Under the pieces are notes generated by a model, which did no database searches, was not told where the DNA came from, and worked only from the letters and a program-made list of their open reading frames with translations. Made by a program: the position numbers and the translations under genes. Below, piece after piece: positions 20,252-29,588 of a stretch of DNA of 64,000 bases. This stretch comes from Dehalobacter sp. (GTDB lineage Bacteria; Bacillota; Desulfitobacteriia; Desulfitobacteriales; Syntrophobotulaceae). Where the stretch lies: contig JAMPIU010000144.1 in NCBI GenBank assembly GCA_023667845.1, forward strand, positions 35,732-99,731, written 5' to 3'. How positions within the stretch are numbered: position 1 is the first letter of the stretch; each line of letters opens with the position of its first letter.

Positions 20252-20870
20252 TATAACGATCCCGCTTTTTCCGGGAATGGTTTCTTATCCCGGGGATCCG
20301 CCGTTTCAATCAGAACCGGTGTATTCCCTAGACAAGGATGGATATCGTCTTTCGATGCTTTCGATGGGCTCCCATTGTGGAACCCATCTTGATGCACCGT
20401 CTCATTGCCTGACAGGAGGAGAATCTGTTGACAGGATTCCTCTGGAGTTGCTTATCGGAGCTGCCAGGGTAATTGAAGTGGCGGTTGCGGGGAGTATCCT
20501 GTCTGACCATCTGATCCCCAAAGGAATCCGTGAAGGGGACAGGATCTTGTTCAAAACCCGGAACTCAGACCTTTTAAAGGACAATGCGTTTCAGCCGGAG
20601 TATACATATCTTTCTTCCGAAGCCGCTGAATACCTTGCAGCAAAAAAGGTACAATTGGTTGGGATCGATTACTTGTCCATTGATGATTCTACGAGCAGCG
20701 CTTATTCAAGTCATACCATTCTGCTTTCCGGAAACAGTGCAGTATTAGAAGGACTAGACTTATCGGAAGTTAGTGAGGGAGATTACTTTCTTGTTGCACT
20801 GCCTCTAAAAATAAGAGACTGCGACGGCAGTCCCGTAAGAGCGGTTTTAATTGAAGGAATGAATCCATAA
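20238..20870 (+). CDS. Cyclase-family metal-dependent hydrolase (kynurenine formamidase-like)
   Basis: The 210-residue protein carries the family motif HCGTHLDAPSHC (H-x-G-T-H-x-D-x-P-x-H), which binds metal in kynurenine formamidases and isatin hydrolases, and the typical start IHDITIPLFPGMVSYPGDP. ATG 20238 follows GGGAG and lies inside the diguanylate cyclase gene, so the two genes are co-translated. The true substrate is unknown. No tryptophan-degradation genes are nearby. Confidence 0.85.
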   Translation: MVIHDITIPLFPGMVSYPGDPPFQSEPVYSLDKDGYRLSMLSMGSHCGTHLDAPSHCLTGGESVDRIPLELLIGAARVIEVAVAGSILSDHLIPKGIREGDRILFKTRNSDLLKDNAFQPEYTYLSSEAAEYLAAKKVQLVGIDYLSIDDSTSSAYSSHTILLSGNSAVLEGLDLSEVSEGDYFLVALPLKIRDCDGSPVRAVLIEGMNP

Positions 20871-20878
20871 ACAATCAA

Positions 20879-21208
20879 TCAGGGAGAAAGATGTTCGAGC
20901 CCCTGGGTCAGTATCCGATAAACATGATCGTCACTCAAAGAATAAACACTTGTCTTACCGGCCCGGCGTACCTTGACTAATTTATATTGCCGGAGAATTC
21001 TTAATTGGTGGGAGACGGCCGATTGGCTCATACTTAAAATTTCTGCCAGTTCATTCACATACAGCTCATTATCTAGTAGTGCAAAAAGGATACGTATTCT
21101 GGAGAAATCCGCAAATACCTTATAAAAGTCTGCCAGTTCCAGGGATAGTTCTATACCTGGAATATGTTTTTGGGGCTGTTCCGGGGCAGGGGCGTGAAAT
21201 ACAGACAT
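20879..21208 (-). CDS. ArsR/SmtB-family transcriptional repressor
   Basis: The 109-residue protein is a winged-helix ArsR regulator; the recognition helix region is LSMSQSAVSHQLRILRQYKLVKVRRAGK. The C-terminal helix holds DDHVYRILTQGLEH, a D-x-H-x10-H pattern like the alpha5 metal site of SmtB/CzrA, although the last ligand is missing. The alpha3 Cys motif of ArsR/CadC is absent. Zinc, cobalt or nickel sensing is possible but not proven. An operator-like palindrome lies just upstream. No metal transporter is beside it. Confidence 0.88.
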   Translation of the reverse strand: MSVFHAPAPEQPQKHIPGIELSLELADFYKVFADFSRIRILFALLDNELYVNELAEILSMSQSAVSHQLRILRQYKLVKVRRAGKTSVYSLSDDHVYRILTQGLEHLSP

Positions 21209-21244
21209 TTTAACGGCCTCCTAAAGCAAAATATAATCAAAACT

Positions 21245-21308
21245 GTACATATGCGCATATATGCATATGTACGTATTTATAATACTAAGTATTGTTGGGG
21301 GCTGTCAA
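21245..21308 (-). promoter_or_regulatory. Promoter and operator of the ArsR gene
   Basis: Read on the minus strand, TTGACA (21303-21308) and TATTAT (21279-21284) are separated by 18 bases. Just downstream of the -10, GTACATATG (21245-21253) and CATATGTAC (21264-21272) form a perfect 9-base inverted repeat with ATATGC steps, typical of SmtB/ArsR operators. Repressor binding there would block transcription, which suggests autoregulation. Confidence 0.7.
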
Positions 21309-21329
21309 TACATTCAGGCTGGATACTTA

Positions 21330-21545
21330 CAGTTCCTTGCCTAGTATACCGTTCTCTAAATAACTAGACATTAAAACCTTCATAGCAGGGTATGTGTGCC
21401 ACAGTTCCAGCGTAAGCGGAGCATGGATGCGGAGCGCGGCTGTTTGACGGCCACGGAGGGCTTAATGTCGCGATGCCATGGATGGCAAAGAGCGACTCGC
21501 CATGGAGGGCGCTATCTGCCGAGAGCGGAATGTGGCGCGCAGACC
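21330..21545. repeat. Intergenic palindromic element C with flank
   Basis: From 21394 (GTGTGCCACAGTTCC) to 21545 (GGAATGTGGCGCGCAGACC) the element has imperfect inverted ends and the same core as element B. Its left flank 21330-21393 is, in reverse complement, nearly identical to 32622-32696 downstream of pheS (AGCTATGAAGG, ATGTCTAGTTATTTAGAG, AACGGTAT). A 398-base stretch between the ArsR and YkvI-like genes is filled mostly by this repeat. Confidence 0.75.
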
Positions 21546-21606
21546 AGACCCAAATGAATATATTTGTCAAATTATTAAAAGATCAATGTACTAGACCCCA
21601 AAAAAA

Positions 21607-22692
21607 TCATTTGAATCTTCCTGGTTTGAATAAACTGTTGAAGCTATCCCTGAACTGCGTAAACAACAGCCCTCCGAGGAAAATCAGCCCAGCAAATCCG
21701 ATCAAAGGATATATGGCAGAGACTGCCGCGGAAAAACCGTACCGGGCAGCGATAATTGCACCGATGGAAGCAAGGCTCGCGCCAAGAATCCTTTGCTTGT
21801 TGTCGTAGGCGATCCTGGCTGTAAAGCCGTAGAGAATGCTTACGGCAGTGGTATAGATCTCCAAAAGCAAAATGAGCCCGTAAGCATAGCCTACCAGGGG
21901 ATTCAGTCTGGTAGCGAGAAATACCATGGGAACCTGAAAAGGAAGAATTTCCGGAGACCCGCAGATGATTGCCAGATTAATTGCCAGAATCCCAGCACCC
22001 AACCCTAGACCACCCAGCAGGCCACCCCAAACAAGACTCTTTTTACTCCGGCCTTCCACACCTAAGGGAGACAGGATAGCCACAGACAGTACAATATTGT
22101 AAGAAACATAGAGTATGGCTGCCGTGGGCCAATGGGATGCTGTCGGAGATTCTAACGATCCAAGCAGTGCAATTTTGGATGGTGTGATTGGATCGAGGAC
22201 AATCGAGATTATGGCAACACTGAAGACGGCAAGGAGCAGAAAAGGTACGACAAAACCAATGGCGCGTATGACGTTTCTGACCCCGGAAATGACGGTGAGA
22301 AACGCAAGCAGAATAACGGTAATACTGCCCAGAAGCGGGGAAAAACCAAGCTGCTCTTCAACGACAGCGCCGGATCCTGCCGCCATGACGATCAGGACAC
22401 CCAAGAAGCTCAAGGTAATAAACCAATCCATCAAAATGCCAAGAGGCTTCCCAAATGTGAATCTGACCAGTTCCAGGTGCGAATCGGCATTTTGTTCTCT
22501 GGATATCCGCATGATGAGAATCCCGAAATAACAAAACAAGACAGTGCACACGGCGATACCGGCAAAACCTTTCGTTCCAAATACAGTAAAAAATTGGAGA
22601 ACCTCCTGTCCGGTCGCAAACCCTGCTCCGACAATTGTTCCGATGAAGGCGGCTGCAATTGAAACTGTGGAAAACTGTTTTGTATTTTTCAT
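21607..22692 (-). CDS. YkvI-family membrane transporter
   Basis: The 361-residue protein is highly hydrophobic with about ten membrane helices. It begins with IAAAFIGTIVGAGFATGQEVLQFF, where the GAGFATGQE stretch is a substrate-binding-like break in helix 1 as in amino-acid/polyamine/organocation transporters, and it matches the YkvI group of Bacillus. AGGTGA lies just before the ATG. The substrate is unknown. It is monocistronic and sits between a repeat element and a divergent sensor gene. Confidence 0.75.
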   Translation of the reverse strand: MKNTKQFSTVSIAAAFIGTIVGAGFATGQEVLQFFTVFGTKGFAGIAVCTVLFCYFGILIMRISREQNADSHLELVRFTFGKPLGILMDWFITLSFLGVLIVMAAGSGAVVEEQLGFSPLLGSITVILLAFLTVISGVRNVIRAIGFVVPFLLLAVFSVAIISIVLDPITPSKIALLGSLESPTASHWPTAAILYVSYNIVLSVAILSPLGVEGRSKKSLVWGGLLGGLGLGAGILAINLAIICGSPEILPFQVPMVFLATRLNPLVGYAYGLILLLEIYTTAVSILYGFTARIAYDNKQRILGASLASIGAIIAARYGFSAAVSAIYPLIGFAGLIFLGGLLFTQFRDSFNSLFKPGRFK

Positions 22693-22859
22693 ACTTCACC
22701 TGCTTTCCCTCTGAACCTAGGGTTCTAGGAACAATATCCTTAAAGATTATTATGTCAAATATCTCTGGAAATGAACTTCAACGCATGCAGAATAGGTAAT
22801 AATGGTGTAGAATAATATAGGCACAAAGGAATTAATTTGAATGCTTATGGGGGGTAAAA

Positions 22860-23504
22860 ATGTCACCGGAAAAGAAAAAAATATATGCTGTCATCATCAT
22901 TGCTGTTTTTTGCCTGATTATTGTCACGGGGATAGGAAATTTCCGAGCCAAACAGCTCGCACTAGATTTGGCAGGCCAACGGGTCAGCAACACGCTTACT
23001 CTGGCCGTGGCTGATTTTGATAACGAAAAACTTCATGAGCTTATTCAAACGCAGAATCAGCAGAATGCTTATTACGGAGAACTTCGGGCGAAGCTGATGC
23101 AGTTAAAGACAGAGCACCAGCTCGAAAATATTTACATGTTGTACAAGGATGAGCAGAATAAGGCCTGGTTTTACGTTGTCGATGCGAGGGCCGAGGATGA
23201 CCCGGCACATTTATCTTTGGGACAATTGGAGAACAACGCCTCGTCGGCAGTAGAGAACACGCTGAAGGGCAAAGTTGTCCAGGGAGAATATCACACGACT
23301 TCACTGGGGACATTCGTATCGAGTTACCAGGAAGTGAAGGATGCCGGCGGAAAGACGTATGCTGTTCTGGCAGGGGATATCGATGTTAAGAATGTGACAG
23401 AATTCCTGTACTTAACCAGATATGTACAATTCGGGATCATGGCGGTTAGTTTGCTGCTGATTGGCCTTATCGTTTATTTAAGCGGCAGAAATAATATTAA
23501 TTAG
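22860..23504 (+). CDS. Membrane protein with an extracytoplasmic Cache-like sensor domain only
   Basis: The 214-residue protein has one N-terminal membrane helix (about residues 7-26), an extracytoplasmic domain of about 155 residues, and a second helix (about residues 186-206) ending in only six cytoplasmic residues. The domain (TEHQLENIYMLYKDEQNKAWFYVVD, then VSSYQEVKDAGGKTYAVLAGDIDV) resembles single or double Cache sensor domains of chemoreceptors and kinases, but there is no output domain. It could pair with a separate signalling partner. A GGGGGGT ribosome site precedes the ATG. Confidence 0.6.
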   Translation: MSPEKKKIYAVIIIAVFCLIIVTGIGNFRAKQLALDLAGQRVSNTLTLAVADFDNEKLHELIQTQNQQNAYYGELRAKLMQLKTEHQLENIYMLYKDEQNKAWFYVVDARAEDDPAHLSLGQLENNASSAVENTLKGKVVQGEYHTTSLGTFVSSYQEVKDAGGKTYAVLAGDIDVKNVTEFLYLTRYVQFGIMAVSLLLIGLIVYLSGRNNIN

Positions 23505-23625
23505 ACAAGAAACAATGTAATCCTAACCAATATAAGATTATATAAGAATAGATAAGAATAAGAAAATTCCTTACCGGAAATATTAGGAAGGATGATGCAT
23601 ATATTTCCAGGGGGGGATTTTTCTT

Positions 23626-24459
23626 TTGAATGATTATTATTTGGAAGTTGGAACTTCTGATTATAAAGAAGAGCTTTCTCAAGCAGTGCACGATTTGTAC
23701 CATAAAGACGGGCTGCCGATTGAAATATCTGAAGTCTGCCGTGAGCCAAACTATCTGGTCAGCTTCATTTATGCTAATTTGAAAGGAAAAAATGTCCGGA
23801 ATGAGCTTACCGTCAAAATCGTTCAGTACTATATTGCCCATGCGCTGGGAAGCGTTGTTCTTCAGGGATGGGAAGAACGTTATATCAGAAAAAAATTAAA
23901 AAATGACTACAACATGTTCGGGAGCGAAATGGACGAGGCTTATCCAAAGGTTGCCGGATATCTGAATGACCAGGCAGAGACTGGTTTTCTTCGGCTTAGA
24001 AACAGAATCCTGGTAAAGTCCATTCTGGAATTTTTGAATGACCATCAAAGAATTGATCTGGAAGGATTTATGAATTTCAGATCGGGTCAATATAAGAGAG
24101 AATTAAAGAAACAGATTGCGCGTGCTGTGAATGTTTATGCCCTTCAGCAGGAGCATGAAAGCTTTGTACGACTCCTGAAAAGATTTTTTGAATCCCAGCG
24201 GGATAACAAAAATACGATGCATATGGTCATCAATCACAAAGATGAAGTGTCATTTTACGATGACAAGCATTCCGTTCTGATAAATTCCGGTGCTGAAAGC
24301 GAAGATCACCCCATCAGTGTTTTGCTGAAACGTTCTCCGAATCACCTGATCGTTCATGTTGCAGCAGAAAAACAGTCTGGAATCGCCCAGATTGTTCAGG
24401 AAGTTTTTGGTGATAAGATGACCTATTGCAGGGGATGCAGCCTATGTAAAGAGAACTGA
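23626..24459 (+). CDS. ytxC: YtxC-like sporulation protein
   Basis: The 277-residue protein resembles YtxC, a protein of endospore formers that in Bacillus subtilis is also coded near thrS. The family pattern is seen in the stretch IRKKLKNDYNMF and in DLEGFMNFRSGQYKREL. The only start consistent with the GGGGGG ribosome site is TTG 23626. Its function is not known. The location next to the thrS T-box supports the call and indicates a spore-forming ancestry. Confidence 0.7.
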   Translation: MNDYYLEVGTSDYKEELSQAVHDLYHKDGLPIEISEVCREPNYLVSFIYANLKGKNVRNELTVKIVQYYIAHALGSVVLQGWEERYIRKKLKNDYNMFGSEMDEAYPKVAGYLNDQAETGFLRLRNRILVKSILEFLNDHQRIDLEGFMNFRSGQYKRELKKQIARAVNVYALQQEHESFVRLLKRFFESQRDNKNTMHMVINHKDEVSFYDDKHSVLINSGAESEDHPISVLLKRSPNHLIVHVAAEKQSGIAQIVQEVFGDKMTYCRGCSLCKEN

Positions 24460-24775
24460 TTGACAACATACTTTAAGTGGTATAATCTAAGACTATAGAA
24501 AGAAATAATGAAGGCACGATGAAGAGGACAATATCCTAATCGTTCGCATTTAGAGAGAAATGCCTGGGCTGTGAGCATTTTTGCGATGTTTGGGAAAAGA
24601 CCGCCTCCGAGTTCCTCGCCGAACATGATTTGCGTAGGCTGGACGTTTATCCGCGTTAAGGATTCCAAGGAAAATCAGCTGCCAGTATAGTAGGCGGTCG
24701 TATTTTTGAATTTGGGTGGAACCACGGGTTTCTATCGCTCTCGTCCCATAGGAAGGACGGGAGCTTTTTAGTGTT
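24460..24775 (+). promoter_or_regulatory. T-box leader of thrS with its promoter
   Basis: TTGACA (24460-24465) and TATAAT (24481-24486) start the leader, with a short 15-base spacer. The T-box core GGGTGGAACCACGG is at 24714-24727. The terminator GCTCTCGTCC (24737-24746) / GGACGGGAGC (24755-24764) plus a T-run follows. Uncharged tRNA-Thr should pair with the core and favour the antiterminator, raising thrS expression when threonine is short. The specifier codon was not located with confidence. Confidence 0.85.
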
Positions 24776-24838
24776 GATGCCAAAGAATTTAAAGAATGAT
24801 GAATAAATGATGAATAATGAATAAGAACAGGGAGTGAT

Positions 24839-26770
24839 ATGATCATGCTAAATGTAACCTTAAAGGATGGTTCGGTTCGTCAAGTGGAACAGGGTTCAAC
24901 GGTTCTGGAATTGGCTGCTTCTATTTCTCAGGGTCTGGCCAGGGTTGCTGTTGCAGGCAAGGTGGACGGGGAGGTCAAAGACCTCTCGTTTCCGATAGAA
25001 GAGCATGCTAACGTAGAAATACTTACGCTTGATAATGAAGAGGGGCTGGAAGTAATGCGCCATTCAGCTTCCCACCTTTTGGCTCAGGCTGTGAAGAATC
25101 TTTTCCCGGGAACCATTCTGGGTATCGGTCCCGCGATTGCCAATGGTTTTTACTATGACTTTGACTCTGAATACACTTTCACACCTGAGGATTTAGGCAA
25201 GATCGAAGAGGAGATGCGCAAACTGGCCAAGAACGATTATCAGTTTGAACGCCGTGAGGTTACCCGTGAAGAAGCGATTGACTATTTCCAAAATAAAGGG
25301 GAAAAATACAAAGTAGAATTGATTAATGATCTCCCCAAAGATGCCAGAATATCCATGTACACGCAGGGGGATTTTACAGACCTCTGTGCCGGACCGCATG
25401 TTCCCGGAACAAAGGTATTGAAGGCCTTCAAATTGCAGAGCCTCGCTGGTGCATACTGGCGCGGCAGCGAGAAGAACAAAATGCTTCAGAGAATTTACGG
25501 TTTAGCTTTTGCCAAGACCTCTGATCTTGAGGATTATTTATTTAAGCTGGAAGAAGCCAAAAGGCGTGACCACCGGAAGCTTGGGATGGAGCTTGACCTT
25601 TTCAGTCTGCACGATGAAGGTCCTGGCTTTCCGTTCTTTCATCCGAAGGGTATGGTCTTAAGGAATACGCTGGAAGATTTCTGGCGCAGAGAGCACCAGA
25701 AAAGAGGCTATGTCGAGATCAGAACGCCTATCATTTTGAATACAGCTCTCTGGCAGCAGTCCGGGCACTGGGATCATTATAAGGAGAACATGTATTTCAC
25801 CAAAATAGACAATGAGGACTATGCCGTTAAACCGATGAACTGTCCCGGCGGTATGATTATGTACAAGACGAAACTGCGCAGCTATCGGGACCTGCCGATC
25901 CGCTGCGGAGAGCTAGGTCTGGTGCACAGGCATGAACTATCGGGTGCTCTGCATGGTTTGTTGAGAGTAAGAAACTTTACACAGGATGATGCCCATATTT
26001 TTATGCTGCCGTCCCAGATCAAAGATGAGATCATTGGGGTCATTAATTTAGTTGATTATTTTTATAAAATATTTGGCTTTGCGTACCATGTTGAGCTTTC
26101 CACCCGGCCGGAGGATTCCATGGGCTCGGATCAGGATTGGGAAATGGCGACGAATGCCCTAAGAGATGCTTTAGAGGCCAAAGGGATGGATTACAAAATT
26201 AATCCTGGTGATGGAGCCTTCTACGGACCGAAAATTGATTTTCACCTGAAGGATTGTCTCGACAGAACCTGGCAGTGCGGAACCATCCAGTTGGATTTCC
26301 AGATGCCGGAGCGGTTCGACCTGACCTACATTGGGGAAGACGGGGATAAGCACCGTCCTGTTATGATCCACAGGGTTGTTTACGGAAGTATCGAGCGTTT
26401 TATTGCACTTCTGACCGAGCAGTACGCCGGCGCTTTCCCTGTTTGGCTTTCGCCTGAGCAGGTGCGCATTCTGCCGATCAGTGACAAGCACAGCGCCTAT
26501 GCTGAAAAAGTCAAGGGGCTGCTTATGGATCGGGATATCCGCACCGCGCTTGATGAACGCCGGGAGAAAATCAACTATAAGATCAGGGAAGTACAGACAG
26601 ATAAAATACCTTTTGCTTTGGTCGTCGGAGATAAGGAAGCCGAAGAGGGTACGGTATCCGTCCGTCGTTATGGAGAGCAGAAGACCAGCGTCATGGAATT
26701 GGAAGATTTTATTTCCTTGATTCAGGACGAAATAAGTACCAAAAAAATTTCGGCAGGCAATCAGGCTTGA
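24839..26770 (+). CDS. thrS: Threonyl-tRNA synthetase
   Basis: The 643-residue enzyme contains a TGS domain (LNVTLKDGSVRQVEQGSTVLEL), an editing domain with HSASHLLAQAVK and the later CAGPHVP metal-binding part, a class II catalytic core (motif 2 around RCGELGLVHRHE) and an anticodon-binding domain. The zinc ligands Cys in KPMNCPGGM and His residues in the core are present. Starts at 24839 or 24845 are both near the GGGAG site. It is controlled by the T-box leader upstream. Confidence 0.96.
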   Translation: MIMLNVTLKDGSVRQVEQGSTVLELAASISQGLARVAVAGKVDGEVKDLSFPIEEHANVEILTLDNEEGLEVMRHSASHLLAQAVKNLFPGTILGIGPAIANGFYYDFDSEYTFTPEDLGKIEEEMRKLAKNDYQFERREVTREEAIDYFQNKGEKYKVELINDLPKDARISMYTQGDFTDLCAGPHVPGTKVLKAFKLQSLAGAYWRGSEKNKMLQRIYGLAFAKTSDLEDYLFKLEEAKRRDHRKLGMELDLFSLHDEGPGFPFFHPKGMVLRNTLEDFWRREHQKRGYVEIRTPIILNTALWQQSGHWDHYKENMYFTKIDNEDYAVKPMNCPGGMIMYKTKLRSYRDLPIRCGELGLVHRHELSGALHGLLRVRNFTQDDAHIFMLPSQIKDEIIGVINLVDYFYKIFGFAYHVELSTRPEDSMGSDQDWEMATNALRDALEAKGMDYKINPGDGAFYGPKIDFHLKDCLDRTWQCGTIQLDFQMPERFDLTYIGEDGDKHRPVMIHRVVYGSIERFIALLTEQYAGAFPVWLSPEQVRILPISDKHSAYAEKVKGLLMDRDIRTALDERREKINYKIREVQTDKIPFALVVGDKEAEEGTVSVRRYGEQKTSVMELEDFISLIQDEISTKKISAGNQA

Positions 26771-26823
26771 ACACTGGATTGACCAGCGGAAAACAATACA
26801 AATTCCGGAGAGTGGTGGGTAAC

Positions 26824-27771
26824 TTGACTGAGAAAAAGAATTGGAATGAGTTGAAGTCAGGAGAGTCTTTGGTTGCATTTTTCTTGATTCGCAGGGTTGA
26901 AACGAAGACTACGGCTGGCGGAAACCGGTATCTTGATATCGTCTTAGGTGACGCCGGCGGGGAAATAACCGCAAGGATGTGGGACTGCAAGCAGGAAGAT
27001 GAAACACTGTATCAAAGCAACATGCTTGTAAAGATCAAAGGCAGTATGGCGGAATGGCAAGGCAAGAAACAAGTTAAGATCGATAAAATCCGTGCAGTTG
27101 TTGAGGACGATCAAGTTGACATTAATGCGTTTATACCTGTGGCGCCGTATAGTCCAGAAGCAATGTACGCTGAGCTTCTGCAATACCTCGCCGGGATGGA
27201 GAATGTCAAAATAAGAGAAACCGTTCAGCTTCTTCTGACGGAAGCCGGAGAGAAACTGCTGATTCATCCGGCTGCTGTGCAGAATCATCATGCCTTAAGG
27301 TCGGGACTGCTGTATCATACGCTGACAATGCTTAAAGCTGGAGAAAAACTAGCGGATGTCTATACTTTCCTGGATAAAGATCTTCTTTATGCCGGGATCA
27401 TGCTGCACGATGTTGCCAAGCTTGATGAAATTGATGCCAACGCCCTCGGGATTGCTACGGAGTATACTGTTGAGGGGCAGCTGTTAGGCCATATTGTTCA
27501 AGGAATCAAGAAAATTGAAAAGGCTGCAGACAAAGTGGGTCTCGATGAGGAGACCAGTCTCCTTCTTCAGCATATGCTGCTTTCGCACCATTATGAGCCG
27601 GAATTTGGCAGTCCCAAGAGACCGATGTTTCCGGAGGCAGAAATCCTTCATTATCTGGATATCATTGACGCCAGGATGTTTGATATGGAGAAAGCCCTGA
27701 ATGAAACCGAGCCGGGATATTTTACGGATAGGCTCTGGACGCTCAATAACAGAAGGTTATACAAGAGGTGA
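26824..27771 (+). CDS. yhaM: 3'-5' exoribonuclease YhaM-like protein
   Basis: An OB-fold nucleic-acid-binding domain at the N-terminus (GGNRYLDIVLGDAGGEITARMWD) is followed by an HD phosphohydrolase domain (HHALRSGLLYHTLTML and GIMLHDVAKLDEID). This order defines the YhaM/CBF1 family of 3'-5' exoribonucleases. The start is uncertain: TTG 26824 gives the usual family N-terminus, while the frame stays open to TTG 26767, overlapping the thrS stop. It is probably co-transcribed with thrS. Confidence 0.85.
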   Translation: MTEKKNWNELKSGESLVAFFLIRRVETKTTAGGNRYLDIVLGDAGGEITARMWDCKQEDETLYQSNMLVKIKGSMAEWQGKKQVKIDKIRAVVEDDQVDINAFIPVAPYSPEAMYAELLQYLAGMENVKIRETVQLLLTEAGEKLLIHPAAVQNHHALRSGLLYHTLTMLKAGEKLADVYTFLDKDLLYAGIMLHDVAKLDEIDANALGIATEYTVEGQLLGHIVQGIKKIEKAADKVGLDEETSLLLQHMLLSHHYEPEFGSPKRPMFPEAEILHYLDIIDARMFDMEKALNETEPGYFTDRLWTLNNRRLYKR

Positions 27772-27775
27772 AAAA

Positions 27776-28834
27776 ATGTCAAAAAGAAATGCAGTGAAAA
27801 TATGGGGAAAGATGCTTTGTTTGCTTGTTATAGCCTTTTTGTTGCTGACTGGCTGCGGGATTCTGGGAGGCGGCGGTCAGGACGTACCTTCGGATGACTC
27901 GGGAAACTACGCGATCAAGGTCGGACTGATTACCGGCCAGGACGGAATCGAGGATATTTATTCTGAAAAAGCCTGGGAAGGACTGCAAAAGGCACAACAG
28001 GAACTAAACGCCGGGGTCGGCTATGTTAAGGTCAAGAATGATAAAGACTATCCGTCGGGGCTTGCCGAGCTTAAATCCCAGGACTGTCAGGTCATATTTA
28101 CCATAGGTTCCGCTGCCGTTCCGGCAACCCTGGAAGCGGCAGAAAAAAACCCTAAAATCACCTATGTCTGTCTGGACAGCACGATCGAGGGGACCATACC
28201 TGACAATGTTCTGGCCGTGTCCTATAGAGTAGAGGAAGCTGCTTTTCTGGCAGGGTATCTGGCGGCAAAAAGGACGGAAACAAATGTCGTTGGTTTTATC
28301 TCAGGGGACAATAAAGAAGCAGCACAGCCTTACTTTTATGGTTTCAAGAGCGGAGTACGGTTCGTCAATCCCAACTGTGAGCTTTTGAAAGGAAATGCCG
28401 CCACTTTCACCAATAAGACCAGGGTCGAAGAAATGGCGGAAGCGATGGTCAATTCTGATGCCGATGTTATTTTTCATAGCGCAGGTCTGGCAGGAAAAGC
28501 AATGATTGAAGTCATGGAGGAAAAAGGCAAGTATGCGATAGGTGCCGACATCGATCAAAATGATCTGGCGCCTCAGACTGTCCTTACTTCAGTCATCAAG
28601 GAGAACGGCAAGGTTGCTTACGAAATCATCAAACAAATTGAAGAGAACACCTTGGCGTCCGGTAAAAATGTATCGTATGGCTTAGCAGAGAATGCCGTCG
28701 GTTTGGCAGAGACAACTGAATCTATGGTTCCGGAAGAAACCTATACCAAAATAAATGAATATAAGCAAAAAATTATTGACGGAAAGATCACGGTTCCGGC
28801 CAATGAAAATGAAACATTTAAAATCACATATTAG
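27776..28834 (+). CDS. BMP-family ABC transporter substrate-binding lipoprotein
   Basis: A signal peptide ends in the lipobox LLTGC at residues of about 21-25, so the protein should be lipid-anchored outside the membrane. The rest matches the PnrA/BMP (Med) family of nucleoside-type binding proteins: KVGLITGQDGIEDIYSEKAWEGL, VGFISGDNKEAAQPYFYGFKSG and GADIDQNDLAPQTVLTSVIK. No ABC permease or ATPase genes adjoin it, so its transport partner is elsewhere or it acts as a receptor. GAGGTG precedes ATG 27776, four bases after the yhaM stop. Confidence 0.85.
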   Translation: MSKRNAVKIWGKMLCLLVIAFLLLTGCGILGGGGQDVPSDDSGNYAIKVGLITGQDGIEDIYSEKAWEGLQKAQQELNAGVGYVKVKNDKDYPSGLAELKSQDCQVIFTIGSAAVPATLEAAEKNPKITYVCLDSTIEGTIPDNVLAVSYRVEEAAFLAGYLAAKRTETNVVGFISGDNKEAAQPYFYGFKSGVRFVNPNCELLKGNAATFTNKTRVEEMAEAMVNSDADVIFHSAGLAGKAMIEVMEEKGKYAIGADIDQNDLAPQTVLTSVIKENGKVAYEIIKQIEENTLASGKNVSYGLAENAVGLAETTESMVPEETYTKINEYKQKIIDGKITVPANENETFKITY

Positions 28835-28838
28835 ATGA

Positions 28839-28867
28839 TTGACATTGAACGCTGAACTATGTATAAT
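28839..28867 (+). promoter_or_regulatory. Sigma-A promoter of the infC operon
   Basis: Perfect TTGACA (28839-28844) and TATAAT (28862-28867) hexamers with a 17-base spacer lie just after the lipoprotein stop codon. Confidence 0.85.
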
Positions 28868-28874
28868 ATTCATG

Positions 28875-29000
28875 CCAAGTAGAAGCCATCCGCTTCTCAC
28901 CTCATGACGTAATGCCGATGAGGTCCTAGTGAGTTTTCCAGCAGGATTATGCTCATTTTGTATGATGAAGACGGGTGGAATACCGTCTTTATTTTTTTAT
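28875..29000 (+). promoter_or_regulatory. infC-rpmI-rplT leader with terminator (L20-type leader candidate)
   Basis: The leader contains an imperfect repeat of CCTCATGACG/GATGAGG and ends in a terminator, AAGACGG (28968-28974) / CCGTCTT (28983-28989) followed by a T-run. In low-GC Gram-positives this leader position carries an autoregulatory L20-binding attenuator. Location and terminator support that role; I could not confirm the L20 structure itself. Confidence 0.65.
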
Positions 29001-29044
29001 ACTTTTTGGCTCGTTGTAAGTAAAAAAATTGGAGGTGATTCGCT

Positions 29045-29566
29045 ATTAACAAAGATTTACGGATTAATGAAGAAATCCGGGCTCGGGAAGTTCGATTAGT
29101 AGGTGAAGAAGGAGAACAACTCGGGATCATTCCTATTAAAGATGCCTTGAGCGTCGCTGCTGAAAAAGCGCTTGATTTAGTGGAGATTGCTCCTGCTGCC
29201 AAACCACCGGTTTGTAAGGTGATGGATTATGGGAAATATAAATATGAGCAGGCGAAGCGTGATAAAGAAGCCCGTAAGAAGCAGAAGGTTGTTGAAATTA
29301 AAGAAGTCAAGCTCCGCCCGAATATTGAAGACCATGATTTTATGACCAAGGCGCGCAATGCCCAACGCTTTTTAGGCGATGGCGATAAAGTTAAAGTTAC
29401 CATCATGTTTAGAGGACGGGAGATAACACACCCAGACCATGGTAAAGTATTGTGTTTACGAATGGCTGAATTTCTTCGTGAAGAAGCTCTTGTCGAGCGT
29501 GAACCCAAAGTCGAAGGCCGCAATATGGTTATGATTTTAGCTCCTTCCGCACATAAACACGATTAA
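29045..29566 (+). CDS. infC: Translation initiation factor IF-3, ATT start
   Basis: The reading frame extends upstream to ATT 29045, directly after GGAGGTGATTCGCT, giving the family N-terminus INKDLRINEEIRAREVRLVGEEGEQLG and a total of 173 residues. infC genes typically use the rare AUU start so that IF-3 can repress its own synthesis, so ATT is favoured over the internal TTG at 29147. KPPVCKVMDYGKYKYEQ and IMFRGREITHPDHG are conserved N- and C-domain segments. Confidence 0.93.
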   Translation: MNKDLRINEEIRAREVRLVGEEGEQLGIIPIKDALSVAAEKALDLVEIAPAAKPPVCKVMDYGKYKYEQAKRDKEARKKQKVVEIKEVKLRPNIEDHDFMTKARNAQRFLGDGDKVKVTIMFRGREITHPDHGKVLCLRMAEFLREEALVEREPKVEGRNMVMILAPSAHKHD

Positions 29567-29588
29567 AATGAAAAGGGGGTTATCATAA

